Under the pieces are notes generated by a model. The model was not told the origin of the DNA. It made no database searches and saw only the letters and a program-made list of their open reading frames with translations. 64,000 nucleotides of DNA from positions 1 through 64,000 of the forward strand of contig NZ_BMVV01000026.1 in the NCBI RefSeq assembly GCF_014650895.1, written 5' to 3'. This document shows positions 34,900 through 42,581 of this stretch, in pieces (the stretch's first letter is position 1; the number at the start of each line of letters is the position of its first letter). The position numbers and the translations under genes were made by a program. The stretch comes from Streptomyces omiyaensis (GTDB lineage Bacteria; Actinomycetota; Actinomycetes; Streptomycetales; Streptomycetaceae).

Positions 34900-35733
34900 A
34901 TGAGCACAACGATCGCGCGGGCGACCCGCGAGGGGGAGCGCTGGGACCAGTCGTCCCCGGTCTCCGACGTCTTCAACGAGGGCCAGGCGCACCTGAGCTA
35001 CTGGTTCGGTCCGGACGACGACACCCCGATGGCGGAGGCGTCGCGCCGGCTGACCCGCAAGGTCGTCGACGTGCTCGGCGTACGGGCCGGCCAGCGGGTC
35101 CTCGACGCGGGCTGCGGGCCCGGCGGGCCGGCACTGCTGGTCGCCGAGGAGACCGGCGCCGACGTCACGGGCGTGACGGTCAGCGGCTTCGAGGCCGGTG
35201 CCGGCACGGAGAAGGCCGCCGCGCGCGGCCTGTCCGGCCGGCTCCGGTTCGAGCACGGCAGCTACGCCGAGCTCGGCCACCACGCCGACGGCTCGTTCGA
35301 CGCCGTGATGGCGATGGAGTCGCTGCAGTACGCGCCGGACCTGGCCGCGGCGCTCGCCGAGCTGTTCCGGGTGGTGCGGCCGGGCGGTGCCCTGACGATG
35401 ACCGACTACACGCTGGCCCCGGGCGTGCCGCGGGACGAGCGGGACGCGCTCGCCGAGAAGCTGGCCCTGCCGCTGCTCCAGCCGGTCGAGGAGTGGCTGG
35501 TGGCGCTGCGCGCGGCGGGTTTCCACGTCGAGGAGTGGACCCAGTGCGGCCCGCGCGTGTTCGGCATGGGGCCGAAGTACGTGGAGGCCGCCGAGGAGGG
35601 CCGGGAGACGCTGCGCGCGGCCTTCGGCGACGAGGCGGTCGCCGGGCTCAAGGAGGCGATGTCCGACTTCTTCAGCCCGGGCTCCGAGCGCATCGCGTAC
35701 AGCATCGTCACGGTCCGCAGGCCTCGCGCCTGA
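34900..35733 (+). CDS. SAM-dependent methyltransferase
   Basis: A 277-residue class I methyltransferase. The SAM loop is VLDAGCGPGGPALLVAEETGADVTGV (about 67-92), followed by SFDAVMAMESLQYAPD and LFRVVRPGGALTMTDYTL. The overall build is like the UbiE/sarcosine-glycine type and many natural-product O- or N-methyltransferases. A GGAGCAGGAGAG ribosome site precedes ATG 34900. Last gene of this plus-strand unit; a very strong hairpin follows. It may methylate the catechol made by the HpaB-like hydroxylase, but this is only inference from context. Confidence 0.85.
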   Translation: MSTTIARATREGERWDQSSPVSDVFNEGQAHLSYWFGPDDDTPMAEASRRLTRKVVDVLGVRAGQRVLDAGCGPGGPALLVAEETGADVTGVTVSGFEAGAGTEKAAARGLSGRLRFEHGSYAELGHHADGSFDAVMAMESLQYAPDLAAALAELFRVVRPGGALTMTDYTLAPGVPRDERDALAEKLALPLLQPVEEWLVALRAAGFHVEEWTQCGPRVFGMGPKYVEAAEEGRETLRAAFGDEAVAGLKEAMSDFFSPGSERIAYSIVTVRRPRA

Positions 35734-35752
35734 ACGTCCTTCGTCCCCGCGA

Positions 35753-35814
35753 CGCGGGAGACGACGGAGGGGGCCCACCGCTCACGCGGTGGGCCCCCTC
35801 CGTCGTCTCCCGCG
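35753..35814. terminator. 29-bp perfect stem, bidirectional terminator
   Basis: Arms at 35753-35781 and 35786-35814 are perfectly complementary over 29 bp with a 4-base TCAC loop. The structure lies between the convergent ends of the methyltransferase (stop at 35733) and the YCII gene (stop at 35819). It should terminate transcription from both sides, and it is one of the strongest hairpins in the window. Confidence 0.85.
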
Positions 35815-35818
35815 GGAG

Positions 35819-36178
35819 TTACTCGGCGCCGTCGTCGTGGACGACCTCGCGGACCTCCACGGCGGTCAGCTTCGCGTCGGGGATGAGGGCCGCGAGCTCG
35901 ACGGCGCGCTCCTTGGAGGCGACGTCGACGACGTAGTAGCCGCACAGGAAGGATTCGCCCGGCACGTACGGCCCTTCGACGGACCGGACGGCGCCGTCCC
36001 TGACGGTGACGGTGGCGGTGTTCGCGGGGGCGTCGAGGGCCTTGGTGCCGACCATCTCACCGCTGGCGCGGATGATCTCCTGGAAGCGGTCGTGGCCGTC
36101 GAAGACCTCCTGCTGCTCCTCTTCGGAGAGCTTGTCCCACAGGACGGGGTTCATGTGCATGATGAGCAGGAACTTCAC
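35819..36178 (-). CDS. YCII/DGPF-family small protein
   Basis: A 119-residue protein starting MKFLLIMHMNP. It has the YCII-family pattern: conserved His in the first helix region (FDGHDRFQEII), Asp in DGAVRSVEGPYVPGESFLCGYYVVDV and a C-terminal helix ending VEVREVV. These ferredoxin-like-fold dimers are usually of unknown function; some are enzymes that act on chloro- or hydroxy-aromatic intermediates. Last gene of the minus-strand hydroxylase/carrier/condensation unit, 6 bp after the condensation gene, so a role in handling the beta-tyrosine unit is possible but unproved. Confidence 0.82.
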   Translation of the reverse strand: MKFLLIMHMNPVLWDKLSEEEQQEVFDGHDRFQEIIRASGEMVGTKALDAPANTATVTVRDGAVRSVEGPYVPGESFLCGYYVVDVASKERAVELAALIPDAKLTAVEVREVVHDDGAE

Positions 36179-36184
36179 CTGTCG

Positions 36185-37588
36185 TCACTCCTGGTTCGGG
36201 GCTGAGGGGAAATCGGTGGGGGCCGGCAGCGGGGCGCCGGGGGCGCTCACCAGCTCGCTCAGGACGTCGCGGAAGCCGGCGACCAGACGCCGGACGGTGC
36301 TCTCGTCGTAGAGGTTGCTGCTGAAGCCGAGCTCTCCGATGAGCTCTCCGGTCGGGGAGACCTCCAGGCACAGCAGGGTGCCGTCGGGGATGTCCGAGCC
36401 GACGCTCTGCGAGAGCACCTTGCGGCGCACGGCGCGGTAGGCGAGCGGTCCGATCCGCTCCCCCGCCATCGTGAACGGCGTCTGGATGACCTGGAAGACG
36501 CAGGACGCCAGGCCGTCGACGCCGACCCGGGCCATGAGCTCGGGCGCCTCGTCCAGGACGTGCGCCAGCGGGATCTCCCGGGTGTAGGCGTCCAGGCAGC
36601 TCTCGCGGGTGCGGGCGAGCACGTCGTGGAAGGTGGCGCAGCCGGTCAGGTCGGTGCGCAGCGGCAGGAAGTTGAAGAAGGAGCCGACGGCGTCCTGGAA
36701 GCGGGCCTGGCCGCGGCCCGGGGTGAAGGTGGGCACCACGACGTCGGTGTCGCCGGTCTGCCGGTTGAGGAAGACGTTGAAGGCGGCGAGCAGCACGATG
36801 AAGGCCGAGCTGCGGGTGCCCGCGGCCAGCGTCGTCACCTGCTCGCGCAGCCGGGTGCCCCAGCCGAACCGGTGCCAGGAGGTGGAGAAGTCCGGTGCCT
36901 CGCTGCGGGTCCGGTCGGTGGGCAGCGCGAGGGCGCGGGCGCCGTCGAGCCTGGTGCGCCAGAACGCGCGGGCGGACCGCTCGGCCTCGCGGGCCTCGTC
37001 GGAGCGCTGCCAGTGCGCGTACTCGCGGTACTGCGGCGCGGGGGCGAGCGGCGGCAGGTCGGCTCCGGCGCGCCGGGCGTAGAGGGTGGCGAGGTCGCGC
37101 AGGATGACCTGCATCGACCAGGCGTCGACGGCGGTGTGGTGGGCGATCAGCGCGAGGACGGCGTCCTCGTCGTCGAAGCGGCCGAGGACCGCGCGCAGCA
37201 GCGGCATGCGGCGGACGCCGATGGTGTCGGCGGCGAGTTCGTTGAGCAGCTCCTCGCCGGCGAGGTGGCGGCCCTCCTCGTCCGCCGGGTCGGTCGCGGG
37301 CAGCTCCCGGACCTCCAGCGGCACCGGCGCGGGGGCGAGGATCCGCTGGTGGCGCGGCTCGGCGTCCCGGACGACGGTGGTGCGCAGCGCCTCGTGCCGG
37401 ACGACGACGTCGTCGAGCGCGGCCTGCAGCAGCGCGGTGTCGATGCGGCCGGCCACCCGCCAGCCGTCGACGATGTGGAAGCGGGGGCCGAACGGTCCCA
37501 TGTCGTCGCCCTTGTCCCACAGGCAGAGGAACTCCTGCTGGACCGCGAGCGGGAACCCTTCGGCCGGCGCGAGGTCGGCGACGGTCAC
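36185..37588 (-). CDS. Free-standing NRPS condensation enzyme (SgcC5-like)
   Basis: A 467-residue single condensation domain with an intact active site HHTAVDAWS (150-158) and the family motifs ILDGWRVAG-like near residue 41 and FFNFLPLRTDLTG later. In C-1027, SgcC5 joins the carrier-bound beta-tyrosine to an alcohol of the enediyne core to form an ester, and can also form amides. This gene overlaps the carrier gene (GTGA), so it very likely uses that carrier as donor. The acceptor here is unknown because no enediyne core genes are present. Confidence 0.88.
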   Translation of the reverse strand: MTVADLAPAEGFPLAVQQEFLCLWDKGDDMGPFGPRFHIVDGWRVAGRIDTALLQAALDDVVVRHEALRTTVVRDAEPRHQRILAPAPVPLEVRELPATDPADEEGRHLAGEELLNELAADTIGVRRMPLLRAVLGRFDDEDAVLALIAHHTAVDAWSMQVILRDLATLYARRAGADLPPLAPAPQYREYAHWQRSDEAREAERSARAFWRTRLDGARALALPTDRTRSEAPDFSTSWHRFGWGTRLREQVTTLAAGTRSSAFIVLLAAFNVFLNRQTGDTDVVVPTFTPGRGQARFQDAVGSFFNFLPLRTDLTGCATFHDVLARTRESCLDAYTREIPLAHVLDEAPELMARVGVDGLASCVFQVIQTPFTMAGERIGPLAYRAVRRKVLSQSVGSDIPDGTLLCLEVSPTGELIGELGFSSNLYDESTVRRLVAGFRDVLSELVSAPGAPLPAPTDFPSAPNQE

Positions 37589-37860
37589 GCGGCCCTGCTC
37601 TCCGCCGCGGCGCCGACGGCCTCGCCGACGGCCTGCCGGAAGGCGGCCAGGTCCGGGTCCTCGAACAGGACGCGGATGTCGAGCTCGGCACCGAGGTCCG
37701 ACTCGACCCGGGCCACGATCCGCACGGCGGACACCGACTGGCCGCCGAGGGCGAAGAAGGTGCGCTCCTCCTGGCCCGCGGCCGGACGCAGGATGTCCGT
37801 CCAGATGCGGGTGGCGGTCTCCTCGACACTGTTCGTCACGGGTGTGTTCCCCTCAGTCAC
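37585..37860 (-). CDS. Peptidyl carrier protein (SgcC2-like)
   Basis: A 91-residue acyl/peptidyl carrier protein. The 4'-phosphopantetheine site is Ser42 in FFALGGQSVSAVRIV, with typical helices before (ATRIWTDIL) and after. The start is GTG 37860, overlapping the hydroxylase end by 8 bp; an internal GTG seven codons later is an alternative. It is predicted to be loaded with beta-tyrosine by the adenylation protein at 25259, to present it to the HpaB-like hydroxylase, and to hand it to the condensation enzyme encoded immediately downstream. Confidence 0.88.
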   Translation of the reverse strand: MTEGNTPVTNSVEETATRIWTDILRPAAGQEERTFFALGGQSVSAVRIVARVESDLGAELDIRVLFEDPDLAAFRQAVGEAVGAAAESRAA

Positions 37861-39406
37861 GGAACGCTTCGTTCCTGGTCTTCCTGAGCTCGTCGAAGGA
37901 GGAGAGGTCCGGGACGGTCCAGCCGTCCAGGTCGTACTCGCTCATGCAGTCGTCGACGAAACTCTTGTACTGGTCCAATTGGCCGCTGACGGTCTGGGAG
38001 AAGAGCAGCTCGACACGGGTGTTCTCGTGGCTTCCCGCGTAATTGCGCTCGTACAGTTCGTGGCGGCCGCCGAATTCGGTGCCCACCGCGTCCCAGAGCA
38101 GCTTCATGACCTTGATGCGCCCCTCGGCGTCCGTGCCGCCCGAGCCGCGCACGTACTTGTCGAGATAGGGGCGGATCTCGGGGTTGGCGAAGTCGTCGGC
38201 GCTGGAATTGACGTAGATCAGTCCGCTGGCGACGTCCTGCTGGACGATCTCCTTGATGCGCGGATAGCCGATCTGCATGAACCAGCGGTAGGCCATGCCG
38301 TACTCGGGATTGGGCAGCAGGGCGCCGTTCTTCCACTCCACGGGGTTGCGGGCGGCGGCGTCGGAGAGCCCCCAGAACAGGTTGCGCCAGGCGAGCACCT
38401 CGCCGAGGCGGCTCTGCACGCCGCGGAACTCGCTGGTGCCGGTGACCTCCAGGGCCTTGGCGAGGAGCCCGGCGAGGAACTCCAGCTTCACCGCGAGGCG
38501 GGTGCAGCCGTGGAAGGTGAACCGCTCGGGGAAGCCGGACTTGGCGGTGAACATCTGGACCTTGCCCAGGTCCCCGTAGATGAAGACGTTCTCCCAGGGG
38601 ATGAGCACCTTGTCCATGACGAGGATCGTGTCGTTCTCGTCGAGGCGCGAGCTCAGCGGGTAGTCGAAGGGGGTGCCGGCCAGGGCGGCCGTGGCGGAGT
38701 AGGACGGGCGGCAGATCAGCTTCAGGCCGGGCGCGTCCATCGGAACGGTCGCGACCAGCGCGAACTCGCGTTCCTTGACGGGCAGCCCGTAGTGGGCGAT
38801 GAAGTTGTAGTGGGTGAGCGCCGAGCCGGTCGCCACCACCTTGGCGCCGCTGACCACCAGTCCGGCGTCGGTCTCCTTCTCGACGTGCACGAACACGTCC
38901 TTGACCTGGTCCGGGGGGAGGTTGCGGTCGACCGGCGGGTGGACGATCGCGTGGTTCCAGTAGAGGACCTTCTCCTGCGACTCCCGGTACCAGCGCCGCG
39001 CGTTGTCCGCGAACGGACCGTAGAAGTCCGCGTTCGCCCCGAGCGTGCCGAGGAACGACGCCTTGTAGTCGGGGCTGCGGCCCATCCAGCCGTAGCTGAG
39101 CCGGGACCACTCGGCGATGGCCTTCTGGTCGGCGACGAGGTCGTCGACCGAACGGGGCGTGGTGAAGAAGCGGTGCGTGTAGCCGTCGCTGCCGGTGTCG
39201 GTGGGGGCGGTGAGGACGGGCCGGCGCTCCGGGTCGTGCAGCGCGTCGTAGAGGCGGGCGGTCATCCGGATCGGGTTGTGGAAGGCCGGATGCGTCGTGA
39301 CGTCCTTGACCTTGTCCCCGTAGATGTAGACCTCGCGGCCGTCGCGCAGGCTCTCCACGTACTCATCGCCGGTGAACGGGCGTGTCCTGCGGCGCTCTTC
39401 AGCCAT
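37853..39406 (-). CDS. HpaB-family FADH2-dependent hydroxylase (SgcC-like)
   Basis: A 517-residue flavin monooxygenase of the 4-hydroxyphenylacetate 3-monooxygenase large-component family. Features: RTRPFTGDEYVESLRDGREVYIYG start, HRFFTTPRSVDDLVADQKAI, and VPMDAPGLKLICRPSY in the middle. SgcC of the C-1027 pathway is the same family and hydroxylates carrier-bound beta-tyrosine at the ring 3-position. Adjacent carrier and condensation genes support that role here. It needs FADH2 from a separate reductase, which could be the FMN/FAD reductase at 49662. No SgcC3-like halogenase is present, so the product would be a 3-hydroxy-beta-tyrosine (catechol) unit without chlorine. Confidence 0.9.
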   Translation of the reverse strand: MAEERRRTRPFTGDEYVESLRDGREVYIYGDKVKDVTTHPAFHNPIRMTARLYDALHDPERRPVLTAPTDTGSDGYTHRFFTTPRSVDDLVADQKAIAEWSRLSYGWMGRSPDYKASFLGTLGANADFYGPFADNARRWYRESQEKVLYWNHAIVHPPVDRNLPPDQVKDVFVHVEKETDAGLVVSGAKVVATGSALTHYNFIAHYGLPVKEREFALVATVPMDAPGLKLICRPSYSATAALAGTPFDYPLSSRLDENDTILVMDKVLIPWENVFIYGDLGKVQMFTAKSGFPERFTFHGCTRLAVKLEFLAGLLAKALEVTGTSEFRGVQSRLGEVLAWRNLFWGLSDAAARNPVEWKNGALLPNPEYGMAYRWFMQIGYPRIKEIVQQDVASGLIYVNSSADDFANPEIRPYLDKYVRGSGGTDAEGRIKVMKLLWDAVGTEFGGRHELYERNYAGSHENTRVELLFSQTVSGQLDQYKSFVDDCMSEYDLDGWTVPDLSSFDELRKTRNEAFRD

Positions 39407-39574
39407 GGTGTTCCTCTCCTCGCCCAGGGCAGCGAGTCTGGCACCACGGACCCGGCGGGGCCTTATCCCAGATTGCCGCCTTGAGAGCACGGCAGAAGAT
39501 GCAGGGCCCGTTCCGCTCGCGAAGAATGGGCGCCGACTGTCTTTCGCAGTTCCCCCGAGCGGAGGCCGAACCCC

Positions 39575-40936
39575 ATGCCCGACCAGGTCGTTCTCGACGT
39601 CTGGCTCAACGACTACCCGGTCGTTCCGATGTTCCTGAGCGAGACCAGGGAACTGGCCGGGGAGTTCGAGCGGACCCACCCCGGGGTGCGGGTCGAGGTC
39701 CGCGGCGTCGACCACCTGAAGCTCCCCGAGGAGGTGGCCCGCGCCGCCCGCGAAGGGCGTCCTCCGGCCATCGTGCAGAGCTTCTACACCTCGACGCAGC
39801 TCTCCCGCGACCTGCTCGCGGCCGACGGCTCGCCGCTGTTCACCTCCGTGGAGCGGGCCATCGACGACCGCGACGAGATCCTCGGCGTGCCGGTGCGCCT
39901 CGACGACCTGGTGCCGGCCGCCCGGGACTACTACACCTTCGACGGCGAGGGACTCTTCGCCCTCCCTCCGCTGACGTCGACGACCCTGCTGTACGCCAAC
40001 ACCACCGTGCTGGAGGCCGCCGGGGTGCGCTCCGTGCCCCGCACCTGGGAGGAGCTGACCGCGGCCTGCGCGGCGGTGGCGCGCCTGGACGGCGGGCCCT
40101 CGCACGGGGTGACCTGGCCCAACCACGGCTGGCTGTTCCAGCAGGCGGTCGCCCAGCAGGGCGCCCTGCTCGCCACGCCCGGCAACGGGCGGACGGAGCG
40201 CGCCACCGCCGTCGAGGCCGACTCCCCCGCGGTGCTGCGCTTCGCCCGCTGGTGGCAGGGGCTGCACGCGGACGGCCACTACCTCTACTCCGGTCTGCGC
40301 TCGGCGGGCGACGACACCTACCCGGCGTGGGAGCGCAACTACCGCGCGTTCGCCGAGCAGCGGGTGGCGTTCGTGCTCAGCACCTCCGTGGAGGCCGACC
40401 GGATGGTGCAGGCGGGCCGCGACGGGGGCTTCGAGGTGGTGGCGGCGCCCATGCCGCACAGCGCCGAGGTGCCCTGCGCGGGCAACGTCATCGGAGGCGA
40501 CTCGCTGTGGCTCGCGGCCGGGCTCGAACCCGCGGCCCGCGACGCCGCGCTCGCCTTCCTCCTGACCTTCCTGACCCCCCGCAACGCCGCCGAACGCCAC
40601 AAGACGAGCGGCTTCATCCCCGTCACCGAGTCCGCCCGGGAACTCCTGGAGGACGAGGGCTGGTTCGAGGCGAACCCCCACCACCGGGCCGCCCTCGACC
40701 AGCTCGCCGCCGACGGACGCACGACCGCCGCCGACGGCGCGCTGGTCGGCGACTTCGTCGGGATCCAGGACACGCTGACCGCGGCGATGCACGACGTGCT
40801 CACCGCGGGCTCCGACCCCGCCGAGCGCTTCGCCCTCGCCCGGTCCGAGGCACAGCTCCTCCTCGACGACCACAACGCCCACTGCCTCGGCCTGGTGCCC
40901 GGGCAGCGCGGGCCGCACCGCTTCCGGGTCGGCTGA
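39575..40936 (+). CDS. ABC solute-binding-protein-like protein without signal peptide
   Basis: A 453-residue protein with the extracellular sugar-binding (UgpB/MalE-like) pattern: ANTTVLEAAGVRSVPRTWEELTAACAAVA, WWQGLHADGHYLYSG, and AFLLTFLTPRNAAERHKTSGFIPVTESARELL. It starts MPDQVVLDVWLNDYPVV, with no signal peptide or lipobox and no ABC permease gene beside it. It is therefore probably cytoplasmic and may be a binding or chaperone protein. The start at 39575 has GGAGG about 12 bases upstream. It is divergent from the HpaB-like gene, with 168 bp between. Confidence 0.75.
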   Translation: MPDQVVLDVWLNDYPVVPMFLSETRELAGEFERTHPGVRVEVRGVDHLKLPEEVARAAREGRPPAIVQSFYTSTQLSRDLLAADGSPLFTSVERAIDDRDEILGVPVRLDDLVPAARDYYTFDGEGLFALPPLTSTTLLYANTTVLEAAGVRSVPRTWEELTAACAAVARLDGGPSHGVTWPNHGWLFQQAVAQQGALLATPGNGRTERATAVEADSPAVLRFARWWQGLHADGHYLYSGLRSAGDDTYPAWERNYRAFAEQRVAFVLSTSVEADRMVQAGRDGGFEVVAAPMPHSAEVPCAGNVIGGDSLWLAAGLEPAARDAALAFLLTFLTPRNAAERHKTSGFIPVTESARELLEDEGWFEANPHHRAALDQLAADGRTTAADGALVGDFVGIQDTLTAAMHDVLTAGSDPAERFALARSEAQLLLDDHNAHCLGLVPGQRGPHRFRVG

Positions 40937-40977
40937 TCCACCCGGCCCGCACAGGACTTCTCTCTGGAGGAAACACA

Positions 40978-41694
40978 GTGGCGCAGAACCTGGACACGGC
41001 TCCCCGTACGAGACCGGCTCCGGACGTGGTCGAGCCGCGCCCCGCGGCCAGGCGGTCCGCCGCCCCGGTGTGGTGGCGGCGCCCGTGGGTGCTGCCGCTC
41101 GGCGTCGTGGTGTTCGCGTTCCTCAGCTTCGTGTGGCCGCCGTACCTGGGCCTGGACCCGAAGGCCTCGCTCATACCCATCCGGCCCGACGCCCCGCAGC
41201 ACTACCCGATGCTGGTCGCCCACATCGCCACCGGCACGATCGCGCTGGTGACGGTCGTGCTGCAGCTGTGGCCGTGGCTGCGCCGCAGCCACCCCGCCGC
41301 GCACCGGCTGATCGGCCGGGCCTACGTCTTCGCCGGCGTCCTGCCGTCCGCGCTGCTCGCCTTCTTCATCACCCCGCTGTCGATGGGCCCCTCGGTCGGC
41401 ACCACCCTCGGCGGCGTGCTGTGGCTGTTCACCACCGGCATGGGCTTCACCCGCGCGGTGCAGGGGCGCGTCCAGGCGCACCGGATGTGGATGCTCTACA
41501 GCTTCGCCTTCGCCATCAACATCGTGTGGGGCCGGGTCTTCGTCGTCCTGCTGATGAGCCTCGGCGTGCAGAACCAGACGATCTGGGGGCAGGTCGCGGG
41601 CACCGCGCCGTGGCTCGGCTGGGTCATCAACCTCTTCCTCGTCCAGTGGTGGCTGAACCGCACCGCCGACCGTCCGCTGAAGGAAATCGTCTGA
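40978..41694 (+). CDS. DUF2306-like integral membrane protein
   Basis: A 238-residue membrane protein with about six hydrophobic segments (PWVLPLGVVVFAFLSF, IATGTIALVTVVLQLW, YVFAGVLPSALLAFF, and later helices). Conserved His/Arg loops HRLIGRAYVF and QAHRMWMLYSFAF are typical of the DUF2306 family, proposed to bind haem-like cofactors or act in redox at the membrane. GTG 40978 follows a good CTGGAGG site. Function unknown. Confidence 0.72.
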   Translation: MAQNLDTAPRTRPAPDVVEPRPAARRSAAPVWWRRPWVLPLGVVVFAFLSFVWPPYLGLDPKASLIPIRPDAPQHYPMLVAHIATGTIALVTVVLQLWPWLRRSHPAAHRLIGRAYVFAGVLPSALLAFFITPLSMGPSVGTTLGGVLWLFTTGMGFTRAVQGRVQAHRMWMLYSFAFAINIVWGRVFVVLLMSLGVQNQTIWGQVAGTAPWLGWVINLFLVQWWLNRTADRPLKEIV

Positions 41695-41740
41695 GCGGCC
41701 GCCGCCGGCGCCCCGAGGGACAGAAGGAACAGGGATCGAA

Positions 41741-42523
41741 GTGAGCGAACTGCTGAAGAACAAGGTCGTGGTGGTGTCCGGGGTCGGTCCCGGCCTCGGC
41801 CGGGCGCTGGCGCTGGGTGCCGCGCGGGCGGGCGCCGACGTCGTGCTCGCGGCGCGGACCGCCTCCGTGCTGGAGGAGACCGCCGCGGCCGTCGGGGAGA
41901 CCGGCCGCCGCGCCCTCGCCGTACCGACCGACATCACCGACGAGGCCGCCGTCGAGGCGCTGGTCAAGACGGCCGTGGACACCTTCGGCCGGGTGGACGG
42001 GCTGGTCAACAACGCCTTCGCGGTGCCTCCGATGGCGCCGCTCGCCGACGTGGCGATCGACGACATCCGCTCCGGCTTCGAGACCAACGTGTACGCGGCG
42101 CTGCGGCTGACCCGGCTGTTCGCCCCGGCGCTCGCCGAGGCCGGGGGCTCCGTCGTCATGATCAACTCGGTCGCGATCCGGCACTCCAAGCCGCTCTTCG
42201 GCACGTACAAGATGGCGAAGGCGAGCCTGCTCGCGCTCGCCCAGAGCCTGTCGAGCGAACTCGGCCCGCAGGGCGTCCGCGTCAACACGGTCGCCCCCGG
42301 ATACATCTGGGCGCCCGCCCTCCAGGGCTACTTCGCCCACCTCGCCGGCGAGCGCGGGGTCCCCGAGCGGCAGGTGTACGACGAGGTCGCGGCCGGTCTC
42401 GACCTGCGCAGGCTGCCCGAGCCGCAGGAGATCGCCGACAGCGTCCTGTTCCTGCTGTCCGACCTGTCCCGGGCCGTCACCGGGCAGTGCCTGGACGTCA
42501 ACGGCGGCGAGTTCCACCACTGA
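41741..42523 (+). CDS. Short-chain dehydrogenase/reductase
   Basis: A 260-residue SDR. The NAD(P) loop reads VSGVGPGLGRALALG (G-x3-G-x-G), and Ser in MINSVAI and the Y-x3-K pair in FGTYKMAKAS form the catalytic set. The C-terminal VTGQCLDVNGGEFHH is typical. It should oxidise or reduce a carbonyl/alcohol in the pathway. It begins a run of oxidoreductase genes (SDR, two BBE-type oxidases, a flavin monooxygenase), all on the plus strand with short gaps. Confidence 0.88.
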   Translation: MSELLKNKVVVVSGVGPGLGRALALGAARAGADVVLAARTASVLEETAAAVGETGRRALAVPTDITDEAAVEALVKTAVDTFGRVDGLVNNAFAVPPMAPLADVAIDDIRSGFETNVYAALRLTRLFAPALAEAGGSVVMINSVAIRHSKPLFGTYKMAKASLLALAQSLSSELGPQGVRVNTVAPGYIWAPALQGYFAHLAGERGVPERQVYDEVAAGLDLRRLPEPQEIADSVLFLLSDLSRAVTGQCLDVNGGEFHH

Positions 42524-42581
42524 CCCGGTCGTCCCGGCCGGGACGCGACCACGCCCACCTCGAACCACCACGGGAGACCCC

